A DNA stretch of 53,537 nucleotides, from contig JADJVW010000068.1 of assembly GCA_016710365.1 (NCBI GenBank), forward strand, positions 1-53,537, written 5' to 3'. The stretch's first letter is position 1; each line of letters begins with the position of its first letter. Origin of the DNA: Candidatus Caldilinea saccharophila (GTDB lineage Bacteria; Chloroflexota; Anaerolineae; Caldilineales; Caldilineaceae). Position numbers and translations under genes: made by a program. The notes beneath the pieces are model-generated. The model ran no database searches, had not been told where the DNA came from, and worked only from the letters and a program-made list of their open reading frames with translations. Below, piece by piece: positions 15,447-23,228 of the stretch.

Positions 15447-17432
15447 CTAGTCTCCTGTAACTGTGTAAATTCTGCTCTCCGCACTCACAACAAACGTGCG
15501 GCCCTCCCATGCGACAACCGTCGTGCGGTCGTCTGCGTCCACGGCATAGGTGCGGTCGTCTACATCTACCGTATACGTCCTACCCTCCCATGCGACAACG
15601 AACGTGCGTTCAGCCGGCGGCGGGATAACATCGCTGCCAAGCGTGGGTGTGCCAAGTTGCGGCGCGGCGGCCACAATCAGCACAGCCGTCAGAATGTGGA
15701 TTTGGCTGATAATCGGCGCGCCCATCTCTACCGCGCCGAGCGTTACCCCCGCCGCCGCGAGCGCGTGCACCTGTGCCAAAACGGGAGTGCCCAATACAGG
15801 CGCGCCCGTCGTAATGCCATCCGCGCTTAATGCCGTTTCACCGGCCATACTCGGCGCATCTAGCACCACCGCGCCTGTTGTAACGTCGGTTACGCTCAGT
15901 GCGTGCATCTGCCCGATGGCGGGAACGTCTACTATCACCGCGCCTGTAGTGATAGCCACAGCCGCCCAAACGTGCACTTGCGCGATGGTTGGGGCATCGA
16001 GCACCGGCACGCCTGCGGTAATGTTGTCCGCGCCAAGTACCGATTCACCCGACATGCTAGGCGTACCCAAGACGGGAGCGTCCGTTGCGATGGTGACGGA
16101 TGCAAGCGCGTGAACCTGCGTAATCGTCGCCGTGCCAAGTACGGGTGTGCCCACCGTGACACCCGCCGCACCTAGCGCGTGCACTTGCGCCAGTGCCGCA
16201 GCGTCAAGCACAGGCGTACCCGTAGTGACGTCCAGAGCCGCTAGAACGTGCGCTTGTGCTAGCGTGGGTATATCTAGCGCGGGGGTTCTTGCCGTAACGC
16301 CTACTGTGCTTAGGGCGTGCGTCTGCGTTAGCGTTGGGGCGTTCAGTGTAGGCGCGCCCGTCGTGATGCCGCTTGCTACCAGGGCAGCCACGCCCGTCAG
16401 TGATGGCGTAGCGAGTACGGGCGCGCCCGCCGCGATACCTGCCGACGACAATACATGCACTTGAGCCAACGTGGACGCGGCGAGTGTTGGCGCGCCGGTT
16501 GTGATGCCTGTAGCCGCAAGCGCCTGCACCTGTGCGATTGTGGGCGTGCCTAGCGTGGGTGCTACTGTCGCGATGCCCGCCGCGCTCAGGGTATGCTTTT
16601 GCCCTATCGTCGCCGTCGCCAGTACGGGCGCGCTCGTTGCGATGCCTGTCGCGGTCAGCGCGTGTTTTTGCCCTATCGTCGCCGCCGCAACCGTGGGCGC
16701 GCCCGTTGCAATGGCGCCTGCCGTTAGTGCGTGCACCTGTGCAAACGTGGGGGTGCCAAGTACAGGTGCGCCCGTCGTGATGGCGCTCGCCGTTAGCGCG
16801 TGCGTGCTCGCCGTGGGCGCAATGGCGAATGTGTGCGTCGTCCAGTAGGTGCTCGCCTGCGTCGTGCTGACACCCGTATCCGTGCCGCTGCTGGCCAGCG
16901 CCTTGTACTGCACGCTGATGGTGCCCGCCGACGCCGCCGCCTGCGTGACCAACAAAGTGTGCCCGCTAAACGTCCCTATAGGCGTCCTGTCGGTGCTGTC
17001 GGCTACGATGCTGATGCGCAGGCAGTCTGCTACCGTCGTAGTCAAGTCGCCTACCGCGGGCGAGGATGTGGAGCCGTTGGCGCTGACGACCGTGACGTTA
17101 AAGCCGCCGTCACCCTGCACCACAAACGCCACGATAACGGCGCGCTCACTGACCGTCCAGCTTGCGGTATAACTGGCAGGCTCACCGCTGGCCGTGCGTT
17201 TCCAGATGGAGCAACGTCCCGCGTCCGGTACGCCTGACGCCGGGAGTGCGTAGTTATCGACTACCGTCGTCCAGCTGGTGCCGTCAATCGACACCGCGCC
17301 CGCGTCGGCATCGCTGGCAAATACGTAGTAAATCGTGTCGCCCGTCGTGTAGGTAGGCACGTTGCACGCCAACGTTGTGCCGTTGGTGGTCCTGCTTGCA
17401 ACTGTGTATGCCCCTAACGTTGGTGCCGCCAT
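15447..17432 (-). CDS. Large repeat-containing tail protein (fiber or spike shaft)
   Basis: 661 residues. Residues 1-210 form a beta-rich domain (TIYYVFASDADAG, WTVSERAVIVAFVVQGDGG) of the type found in phage tail or receptor-contact proteins. Residues 211-601 are 17 tandem copies of a 23-residue unit (consensus HALtaagItTGaPvLgtPtiaQv). The last 60 residues are short beta repeats built on RTFVVAWEG and RTYTVDVDD. The regular unit could form an extended beta-helix-like or fibrous shaft. It is the largest gene between the CHAT-like cluster and the GDSL moron. Its high A+T+G simplicity makes repeat-number variation likely. Confidence 0.65.
   Translation of the reverse strand: MAAPTLGAYTVASRTTNGTTLACNVPTYTTGDTIYYVFASDADAGAVSIDGTSWTTVVDNYALPASGVPDAGRCSIWKRTASGEPASYTASWTVSERAVIVAFVVQGDGGFNVTVVSANGSTSSPAVGDLTTTVADCLRISIVADSTDRTPIGTFSGHTLLVTQAAASAGTISVQYKALASSGTDTGVSTTQASTYWTTHTFAIAPTASTHALTASAITTGAPVLGTPTFAQVHALTAGAIATGAPTVAAATIGQKHALTATGIATSAPVLATATIGQKHTLSAAGIATVAPTLGTPTIAQVQALAATGITTGAPTLAASTLAQVHVLSSAGIAAGAPVLATPSLTGVAALVASGITTGAPTLNAPTLTQTHALSTVGVTARTPALDIPTLAQAHVLAALDVTTGTPVLDAAALAQVHALGAAGVTVGTPVLGTATITQVHALASVTIATDAPVLGTPSMSGESVLGADNITAGVPVLDAPTIAQVHVWAAVAITTGAVIVDVPAIGQMHALSVTDVTTGAVVLDAPSMAGETALSADGITTGAPVLGTPVLAQVHALAAAGVTLGAVEMGAPIISQIHILTAVLIVAAAPQLGTPTLGSDVIPPPAERTFVVAWEGRTYTVDVDDRTYAVDADDRTTVVAWEGRTFVVSAESRIYTVTGD
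15630..16802 (-). repeat. 17 x 69-bp coding tandem repeat
   Basis: The repeat tract encodes exactly 17 units of 23 residues, each starting HAL/HVL/TAL-like and containing the motif TGAPxLxxP. Units differ at many codons (for example TGAPVLGTPTFAQV against TVAPTLGTPTIAQV), so they are old duplications rather than an assembly loop. Confidence 0.85.
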
Positions 17433-17444
17433 CTGTCAGCCCGT

Positions 17445-17487
17445 TATCCCAAATCCGTCAGCGAATATCCCAAATCAATGCTACAAT
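17445..17487 (+). promoter_or_regulatory. Moron promoter with a twin operator-like repeat
   Basis: The direct repeat TATCCCAAATC occurs at 17445-17455 and 17466-17476, 21 bp apart (two helical turns). TACAAT at 17482-17487 is a good -10 box, while the -35 is weak. An activator or repressor binding the repeats could control the + strand esterase gene. Confidence 0.5.
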
Positions 17488-17520
17488 GGAGCAAATCAAC
17501 ATCACTGAAAGGACGCCCCT

Positions 17521-18201
17521 ATGCTCCGTACCGCCCTGCTTGCCGTCGTGTTTGCTGCTATCGTCATCGCCGCGCAGTTCGCCCCTATGCCCGCCGCCGC
17601 GCAGACCGTGCCGCCCAAGCCGGTGTACCTTGCCGTGGGCGATTCGCTCACCGTGGGGCTGTACGCTGTTGGCGGTATGCCGGGGGAGTGGTACGGGTTC
17701 CCGCATATGGTTATGGCGGCTCTGCCGCGGTATCAGTTGCACATCGCCGCCGTTACGGGTGACGGTATCGACAATACCATCGCACAACTGCCGTTGGAGC
17801 TTGCCGAGCATAAGCCCAAATTTGTTACCGTCGAGGTAGGCATTAACAACCTCGGCAACATGGACAAAGAAACGTTCAAACGCAAGTACACGCAATTGCT
17901 GTATATCCTCAAGGGCGGCGAGTACCGCAACGTCATCTCCTGTACTCTGCCGTGGACGGGGCAGGGCACCGATACCGACGCCTACGCCCGCGCACTTGAG
18001 TTTAACGACGTGATTGCTACCGTGACGCCCGCGCTTGATTACATCGTCGCAGACTGTTGGGACGCAACCGTTGGGCACTACGAATACCTGAGCGACATCG
18101 ACGGGTTTCACCCCAACAGCAAAGGGCATCGCGCTATTGCCGACGCCATACTGAAAGTCGTCATTCGCCCTGTGCATTGGTTGCCCGACGTGCGCCGCTA
18201 G
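17521..18201 (+). CDS. Secreted GDSL/SGNH-type esterase (moron)
   Basis: 226 residues. Residues 1-28 are a signal peptide (AAIVIAAQF core, cleavage around PAAAQ-T). Block I is AVGDSLTVG with nucleophile Ser42, block II Gly80, block III GINNLGN (Asn110, the usual N-D being N-N), and block V DIDGFHPNSKGH with Asp194 and His197. This is a full SGNH catalytic set. Such enzymes deacylate polysaccharides, lipids or peptidoglycan. The gene is the only + strand gene inside the - strand structural module and has its own RBS (GAAAGGA) and promoter, so it is a moron that could be expressed independently, for example to alter the host surface or act in entry or lysis. Confidence 0.85.
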   Translation: MLRTALLAVVFAAIVIAAQFAPMPAAAQTVPPKPVYLAVGDSLTVGLYAVGGMPGEWYGFPHMVMAALPRYQLHIAAVTGDGIDNTIAQLPLELAEHKPKFVTVEVGINNLGNMDKETFKRKYTQLLYILKGGEYRNVISCTLPWTGQGTDTDAYARALEFNDVIATVTPALDYIVADCWDATVGHYEYLSDIDGFHPNSKGHRAIADAILKVVIRPVHWLPDVRR

Positions 18202-18203
18202 TG

Positions 18204-18398
18204 TCATTCCCGCGCCTGCTCCTGCGTGGGTTGCTCGTCCAGTTGCAGCAACTCCCGCGCCCCTGCGATTGCGCCAAGGTGCCGCTGAATCGTCGTGTCA
18301 GTGTCGGCAAGCTGCGCCGCTAGTTGCTGCCGCCGCTGCTGTAGCGTTTCAACTGCCTGCGTCCATTCGGTAATTTTGGATTCGATATGTTCTCGCAT
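18204..18398 (-). CDS. Small coiled-coil protein
   Basis: 64 residues, almost entirely one heptad helix (ITEWTQAVETLQQRRQQLAA). It ends two bases from the convergent esterase gene. In this position it may be a tail-fiber chaperone or oligomerisation factor, which is inferred. Confidence 0.6.
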   Translation of the reverse strand: MREHIESKITEWTQAVETLQQRRQQLAAQLADTDTTIQRHLGAIAGARELLQLDEQPTQEQARE

Positions 18399-18763
18399 TA
18401 ACTTGCCGCCCTCAAACGGATACTAAAAATGTTGTACGTGCGACTACCGCCCGTGTTATTCTGTAATCGGTATTCGTTGCTCCCTGCGTCGTAATACAGA
18501 TTATTTTTACTCGCCGTGTCTTTCGTCGTGCTGTAGACGCTATTGCCGTCTGCCATTTTGACAACCGTACCGCCGCTGCACATAAACACGGCACCGCCGC
18601 CGTCCGTCGCGTTATTGAGTATGACAAGCCCGCTAAATGCCGAGGCGTCCGACAGTTGAAACACGAATGTATTAGCCATTGTGAGCGCCGAGCCGCTGGC
18701 GGCGTCAATGCTCCATAGTTCCATTGTCGTGTGTTGGCTTCGCCCGGAATGCAGGTTAAACAA
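18398..18763 (-). CDS. Tail-fiber tip-like protein or C-terminal part of the fiber
   Basis: 121 residues (TTG start at 18763). The beta-rich sequence (FVFQLSDASAFSGLVILNN, VYSTTKDTASKNNLYYD, TGGSRTYNIFSIRLRA) is typical of receptor-binding tips. The true start is doubtful: the sequence just upstream in another frame reads ILLNNNTSTNRYKHVPFTGN and joins smoothly, so an indel at about 18775 may hide a longer N-terminus or even continuity with the fiber gene before it. Its stop overlaps the coiled-coil gene. Confidence 0.5.
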   Translation of the reverse strand: MFNLHSGRSQHTTMELWSIDAASGSALTMANTFVFQLSDASAFSGLVILNNATDGGGAVFMCSGGTVVKMADGNSVYSTTKDTASKNNLYYDAGSNEYRLQNNTGGSRTYNIFSIRLRAAS

Positions 18764-18805
18764 GTTGCCCGTGAAGGGACATGCTTGTACCGATTAGTGG
18801 ACGTA

Positions 18806-20484
18806 TTATTGTTCAGCAGGATTAGCGGGTTCCTTGCCGCTTGACGTGTCGGCTTGCAACCAAAGCCCCACGTTGCAATTGTAGCAAGGCAGAATCGCGG
18901 AACTGTCGGTGTAGCTGCCGATAAAGCCGGTGCTGCGTTGCCCTATCGGATGCGGTGTAAAATGCTTTGCGTACCCCATGGCGGCGGCGGCAGCCTCGCA
19001 CTGCCGCCAAGCCGCTATCGGTCCGGCCAGCCCTTGCCCTGCCCGCAAAACAGCACTTGCCGTCCGTGCGCCGCCCATTGCAACGTGTTGTTGTTGTAGC
19101 CGCCGATGCGCCCAATGCCGGTATCGCGCCAGATACGCAGCCCTGTGTAGTTGCTACCAAGCGTGCCTGTCCCTTGGCGAATCTCACCGTTGGTGTCGAT
19201 GGTCATCACGCCTGCAAAGTACGACGCACCATTTGGGGCGAGTACAATCGTGTCAGTCGTACCTTGGCGCAGCCTCACGCCGTTCGTCGCGTCTACTGTG
19301 ACGTTGGCCGCCGTCGCGTCGCCCGCCGCAAAGCCGTAAGTGGTCACGCCGTAACCATAGGTGCCGTTTAGATTGCCGATAGCCCAACGTGGTGCCCAAT
19401 CGTTGTAGGTGGAGGATAACCGCACATTGCCGACGATGGTCGGCCCCGCCTCACTACCAGACTTGACACCGCGTAGGCTATACAGGTCAATGAAGCCGTT
19501 GCCTGTGGTGCCGGTGTTGAACATGGCATCGCCTGCATACCATTGGTTTGCGCCCGTGCCGTCGAGGTTCCGCGTCACGGTGTAGGAGAAGTCCGTGCCG
19601 GTGTTCGTGGCTGCGCTTGTGATGGCGAAAAATTCCACCTTGCCGTTGGCTTCCATGTAGGTGCGGTCGCCGCTCACCATCTGGTTGTGTTTGACATAGA
19701 TAGTCGTGTCACCGGCTGCCATGTCGCGTGTCAGTGACGTGGTAGGCCCGACCAGGATGCGCCCGCCAATCGTCGCAATGGTGTTTTGTGCCACCAACGT
19801 TTCCACCCACAATTCGGCGGCGTGTAGCGTTAGGTATTTGAGATTCAGCGCCCCAAGGTTGATGTCGTAATTCGTCTGCGGGAAAACGTCGTTACCTAAT
19901 GGGTCGAGTACCAAGTCGCCCGCAGGCTGTATTACTAGATTGCCGCTGGCTGTGTCAATCAGCGGCGTGCGTACTTTCGTTAGGGCAAGCGCGCCCGCTG
20001 AATCACTCGCCAGAATGGACGCCGCCGCGCCGGGATTGCTGCTGCTCGTCAGCGTGACGGCATCTGTGCCGACGCTCAAGCCCAACCCCGCCACGCCGAC
20101 ATTTAGCGCCGTCGTGTGCGTCAAGCCGTCGCCGGCTATTTCGCTGACATTGTGCCAACCGGACGTCGTGCCGCTGCCGGTGCCGATAAACTGATAGGCA
20201 GCGCTACCGTTCGCCACTGACACCGTGTCGGCTGCTACGGTAATCATGTTGCCCGCGCCAACCGCCAGCGAAGTGCCCGCCGTGCCGATTGCGCCGCCGC
20301 CCGTCAAGCCGTCACCCGCGCCTATCGCGACGGTGGTTAGCACATACTGCGGGTGGTCGTTATCACCAAGTCCTGACAGGACGCCATGATCAACCACGCC
20401 GCCGCTGCTGCCGCTGCCGCCGAGGAACGCCACAGCGCGCGTCTGTTTGTTGTCTATGATTCGGCTAGGCGTGTTCTTAGGCAT
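18806..20484 (-). CDS. Tail fiber protein (one apparent indel near 19030)
   Basis: The frame 19015-20484 (489 residues) opens with MPKNTPSRIIDNKQTRAVAF and DHGVLSGLGDNDHPQYV, the collar motif of many phage fibers. It continues with Gly/Thr/Ala-rich shaft repeats (GAGDGLTGGGAIGTAGTSL) and a tip with NGEIRQGTGTLGSNYTGLRI. After the shift it continues as AGPIAAWRQCEAAAAAMGYA to PCYNCNVGLWLQAD, ending at 18806. The whole is about 558 residues. It should bind the host surface. It lies downstream of the tail-tip genes as expected. Confidence 0.75.
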
Positions 20485-20488
20485 GGCT

Positions 20489-20848
20489 CTACGGCTCCCA
20501 ATCCTCTTGGCACCACGTTACGCCCGTCACTTTGTACACGCGCCCGTATGCCAGCCAGCCGAGTGAATCCAGGTCGAGTACACCTAGCTCGTTCTCGTCC
20601 TCGCTCAGTGACACGTCGGGGTATACGCCGTCCTGGTCAACGAGTGCGCCATTGCTGCCATAGTGCAAGTACCTGTAACAGTGCCACACCCAAAACTCGC
20701 CAGACGTGGCGTGCTCCGCTGCTACCTGCATCGGCATGGATGGCGTGCCGGAAGTCAGCGACGTTTTGGCGGCGTCTAGCACGGTCTTGTATTCGTTGAG
20801 GTCTACTGCCCGCGGAAAATCTCCGTGGCTCCATACTTTAATCGCCAT
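20489..20848 (-). CDS. Tail-tip associated hypothetical protein
   Basis: 119 residues from the ATG at 20848 (MAIKVWSHGDFPRAVDLNEY), which overlaps the stop of the preceding gene. A run of acidic residues (VSLSEDENELGVLDLDSLGW) and the aromatic end VTWCQEDWEP are notable. It belongs to the set of small tail-end proteins between the hub-like protein and the fiber. Confidence 0.6.
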   Translation of the reverse strand: MAIKVWSHGDFPRAVDLNEYKTVLDAAKTSLTSGTPSMPMQVAAEHATSGEFWVWHCYRYLHYGSNGALVDQDGVYPDVSLSEDENELGVLDLDSLGWLAYGRVYKVTGVTWCQEDWEP

Positions 20849-21260
20849 TAGGTCGGGTACTCGTAGATTAGCTTGAGGTCCATGCTGCTGCCGCCGACAA
20901 AACCGCAATCAACTTGGACTACGTACCAGTTGCCCACCGTCAGCCGAAAGCGAGTTGAGGTCACACTTAATCGTTGGCGTGCCGCTTGGGTCGCCGTTGG
21001 TGTAGACGGTCGTGCCGTTGTACTTGACGTTAAAATAGTCGGCATTGTTGACAAACGTCACCAGGACATACAGGTATCGGTGCCGGTGCCGCATGTGCCA
21101 GTACAGCGATTGCCCCGTGGAAGTGGCGACGTGCGAAAACGCAAGGTTAGGGATGCCGCCTAGAGAATTGAGATAATTCGCATTGTCGGCAAGCAGATTC
21201 AGGTGGCTGGCGGTCAAGGATCGTGCCGTCACTCAGGGTCGGAATCGTCGTGTATGGCAT
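20848..21260 (-). CDS. Tail-tip protein (two apparent indels)
   Basis: The ATG at 21260 reads MPYTTIPTLSDGTI. After a shift near 21220 it continues LTASHLNLLADNANYLNSLG and FNVKYNGTTVYTNGDPSGTP, and after a second near 20950 it ends RLTVGNWYVVQVDCGF and IYEYPT. Repaired length is about 136 residues. The start TIPTLSDGTxLTAxHLN is common in small structural proteins next to phage fibers. The function is probably a tail-fiber connector. Confidence 0.5.
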
Positions 21261-21266
21261 AGTGCC

Positions 21267-22709
21267 TCAATAGAATATCGGCGCAGTCAACGAACCGCCG
21301 CTTGCGCCTAATTTGTTGGTGTCTAGCACAAAGTACCCCGTCGCCTGATACGGGTAGAGGCTTGCCGCGTCAATCGCCTCAATATCCTGGGTAAAGCCGT
21401 TTTGCGTTAGTCTCCAATTGATGGCAGAGATAAAAGCATTTCTCGCGCTGCTCATAATCGCCGTGTCGTTAATCGTCACCAGGTCCCCGCACCGCCTGCT
21501 GCTCTTGCCGGGGCAGCCCTTGAGCTTGTACGTTAGCCGGGGGGCTTCGCTGCGCCGCAACAGGAAATGCGCCAACGTGCCCGCCTGTGCGCGCGTCTGT
21601 ATGTAGGCGTTGCCCCGTATCGCCTTGCTGCGTGTCGTGCCGCGCGAGGTCCACCAGGTGCTATTGCTCCCATTCGCCGCACTGGTGCGCGTTTCCTCCT
21701 GCGTCGGCCCGCCCGTCAGCGCAACCCCCGAAAGGTTGAACGGGTGCAGGGTGACGGCTTCCGTCGCGGCGTTGGTGATGCTGATTTCCATGCGCTGCAC
21801 ATAGGAGCCGGTGACGGTGACGGTGACATCGCTTGTCTTGTCAATGCCGCCATTTGTCGCCGCCTTCCAACTCGGAAAATTCGCGCTGTAGGCGGGTTGG
21901 CGGTAGCGGCATGTGATTGCCTTCGTGCTGCTCGGCGGGATGGTGACAGGCTCGTCGGGCTCCCACAGCACGTCAGCCGCACCCATGACGCGCGCCGATG
22001 CCTCTACTGCGACACTGTTGTAGAGTTCGCTATCACTGTAGACGGGCTGCAACTCGCTAAAGTCGGCGCGGGTGAATGTCTCTTGGCTTGTCGTGTGCGG
22101 TGCCTTGAGCCAATGCGTCATGTCCTCGTATCGGAATGTGCCATCTGGATCACAGTAAAACCGCCCGCCAGCAGCCGACGCAAGCGCCCATATTTCCTCA
22201 AGCGCGCTCTCGTCGTCCATCCATGCCCACGGCACCACAAACACGCCATCGTCAGCCGTCGCAGACTTGCCCGCCAACTGCACGAAGTAGTTGATTACGT
22301 CGCCTTCGGTGTACCCGCCATCGTGCATCATAAGCATGTCGGCAAGCGTCGTTGACATGCGCCTGCCTAGCAGCAGTTCGTCACTGCTGCGGCAATCAAT
22401 CGTCACCGTGGCGGGCTTCGTGGGGGTCGGCGTAGTCTCCTGCGGAATCTTGATTACGCCCGTGAACACCTTGTAATAGTTGCTGCCACCGTCGATGCTT
22501 ACCTCAAGATACATGGGGCGGTTGTATGCGCCGCCCGCCTGAATGTTGGCGTACAGCGCGCCGCTACTGTTCAGGGGGCTATACCGCCCGTCCCGGTTGT
22601 CGAGTTCCAGGGTGCAACGGTCCACAATGCCACGCCCCGCCGCGATTGCGTCAGGCGGCGTCAGTCGGTTGTCGCCGGAAGCTTGCAGCAGGCGGGAGGA
22701 TTCGTCCAC
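21267..22709 (-). CDS. Tail hub/baseplate-like protein, N-terminus damaged
   Basis: 480 residues are readable. The order RGIVDRCTLELDNRDGRYSP, YLEVSIDGGSNYYKVFTGVI, TVTIDCRSSDELLLGRR, FYCDPDGTFRYEDM, and a late DLVTINDTAIMSSARNAFI matches the large tail proteins that follow the tape measure and form the tail tip or hub in siphoviruses. Upstream of the first usable start the frame remains open (TIAYRLYIAWGGSTYVDESS) and runs into the G/C block at 22756-22850, so about 20-40 N-terminal residues are missing or corrupted. Confidence 0.7.
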   Translation of the reverse strand: MDESSRLLQASGDNRLTPPDAIAAGRGIVDRCTLELDNRDGRYSPLNSSGALYANIQAGGAYNRPMYLEVSIDGGSNYYKVFTGVIKIPQETTPTPTKPATVTIDCRSSDELLLGRRMSTTLADMLMMHDGGYTEGDVINYFVQLAGKSATADDGVFVVPWAWMDDESALEEIWALASAAGGRFYCDPDGTFRYEDMTHWLKAPHTTSQETFTRADFSELQPVYSDSELYNSVAVEASARVMGAADVLWEPDEPVTIPPSSTKAITCRYRQPAYSANFPSWKAATNGGIDKTSDVTVTVTGSYVQRMEISITNAATEAVTLHPFNLSGVALTGGPTQEETRTSAANGSNSTWWTSRGTTRSKAIRGNAYIQTRAQAGTLAHFLLRRSEAPRLTYKLKGCPGKSSRRCGDLVTINDTAIMSSARNAFISAINWRLTQNGFTQDIEAIDAASLYPYQATGYFVLDTNKLGASGGSLTAPIFY

Positions 22710-22755
22710 ATATGTCGAACCTCCCCAAGCGATGTATAGACGGTAAGCGATTGTG

Positions 22756-22850
22756 CGGGGCAGGGGGGGGGCGGGGGGGGGGGGGCGGGCGCCCCCCCCC
22801 CCCGGCGCCCCGGCGCCGCGGCGCGGCGAGGGGGCTGGCGCGGGGGATTC
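22756..22850. other. Low-complexity G/C block
   Basis: Nearly pure runs of G, then C, then GC mixes with almost no A or T. They interrupt the start of the hub-like gene. It looks like corrupted consensus rather than biology. Confidence 0.7.
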
Positions 22851-22853
22851 ACG

Positions 22854-23219
22854 CTATACCTGCCTCAACTTAATCGACGTGGCGAACCGCTGATTATTGC
22901 CCGCAATCTTTTTCATCTCAAGCTCAAGCTCAAGAAAGTTCTCATCTAGCGTCACGGTGTAGGATGTGCCATCCACGTCGGTAAGCGCGCCACTTGCGTT
23001 TTTAATCGCGCCGAACGCGTTTTGCAGCGTGATAACCTGCGCCGCCGTCAGCCAGTCCCAACCCATCTCCCAGCGCACTTTGCTGCTAGTGCTCACCAGG
23101 TCCGTTGACAGCGTGCCGTCTGCCATGATCGACGTGCCGCCGCGATAGCCAAACGTCTGCTTGTACTTGTTCGGTACTGCCAGCGTATAGGTTGCTAGTA
23201 CAGGTGCGCTAACTGCCAT
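22854..23219 (-). CDS. Distal tail-type protein
   Basis: 121 residues. The beta-rich sequence contains YTLAVPNKYKQTFGYRGG, SKVRWEMGWDWLTAAQ and TLDENFLELELEMKKIAGN. It sits between the tape measure and the hub protein, where the distal tail protein normally lies. It is shorter than the canonical Dit proteins, so the role is positional inference. Confidence 0.55.
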   Translation of the reverse strand: MAVSAPVLATYTLAVPNKYKQTFGYRGGTSIMADGTLSTDLVSTSSKVRWEMGWDWLTAAQVITLQNAFGAIKNASGALTDVDGTSYTVTLDENFLELELEMKKIAGNNQRFATSIKLRQV

Positions 23220-23228
23220 GATTTACCC

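Noticed and set aside
22661..22873. Pro/Gly/Ala-rich frames across 22.76-22.85 kb
   Set aside because: Same low-complexity artefact; the real hub-like frame is visible on the - strand up to the block.
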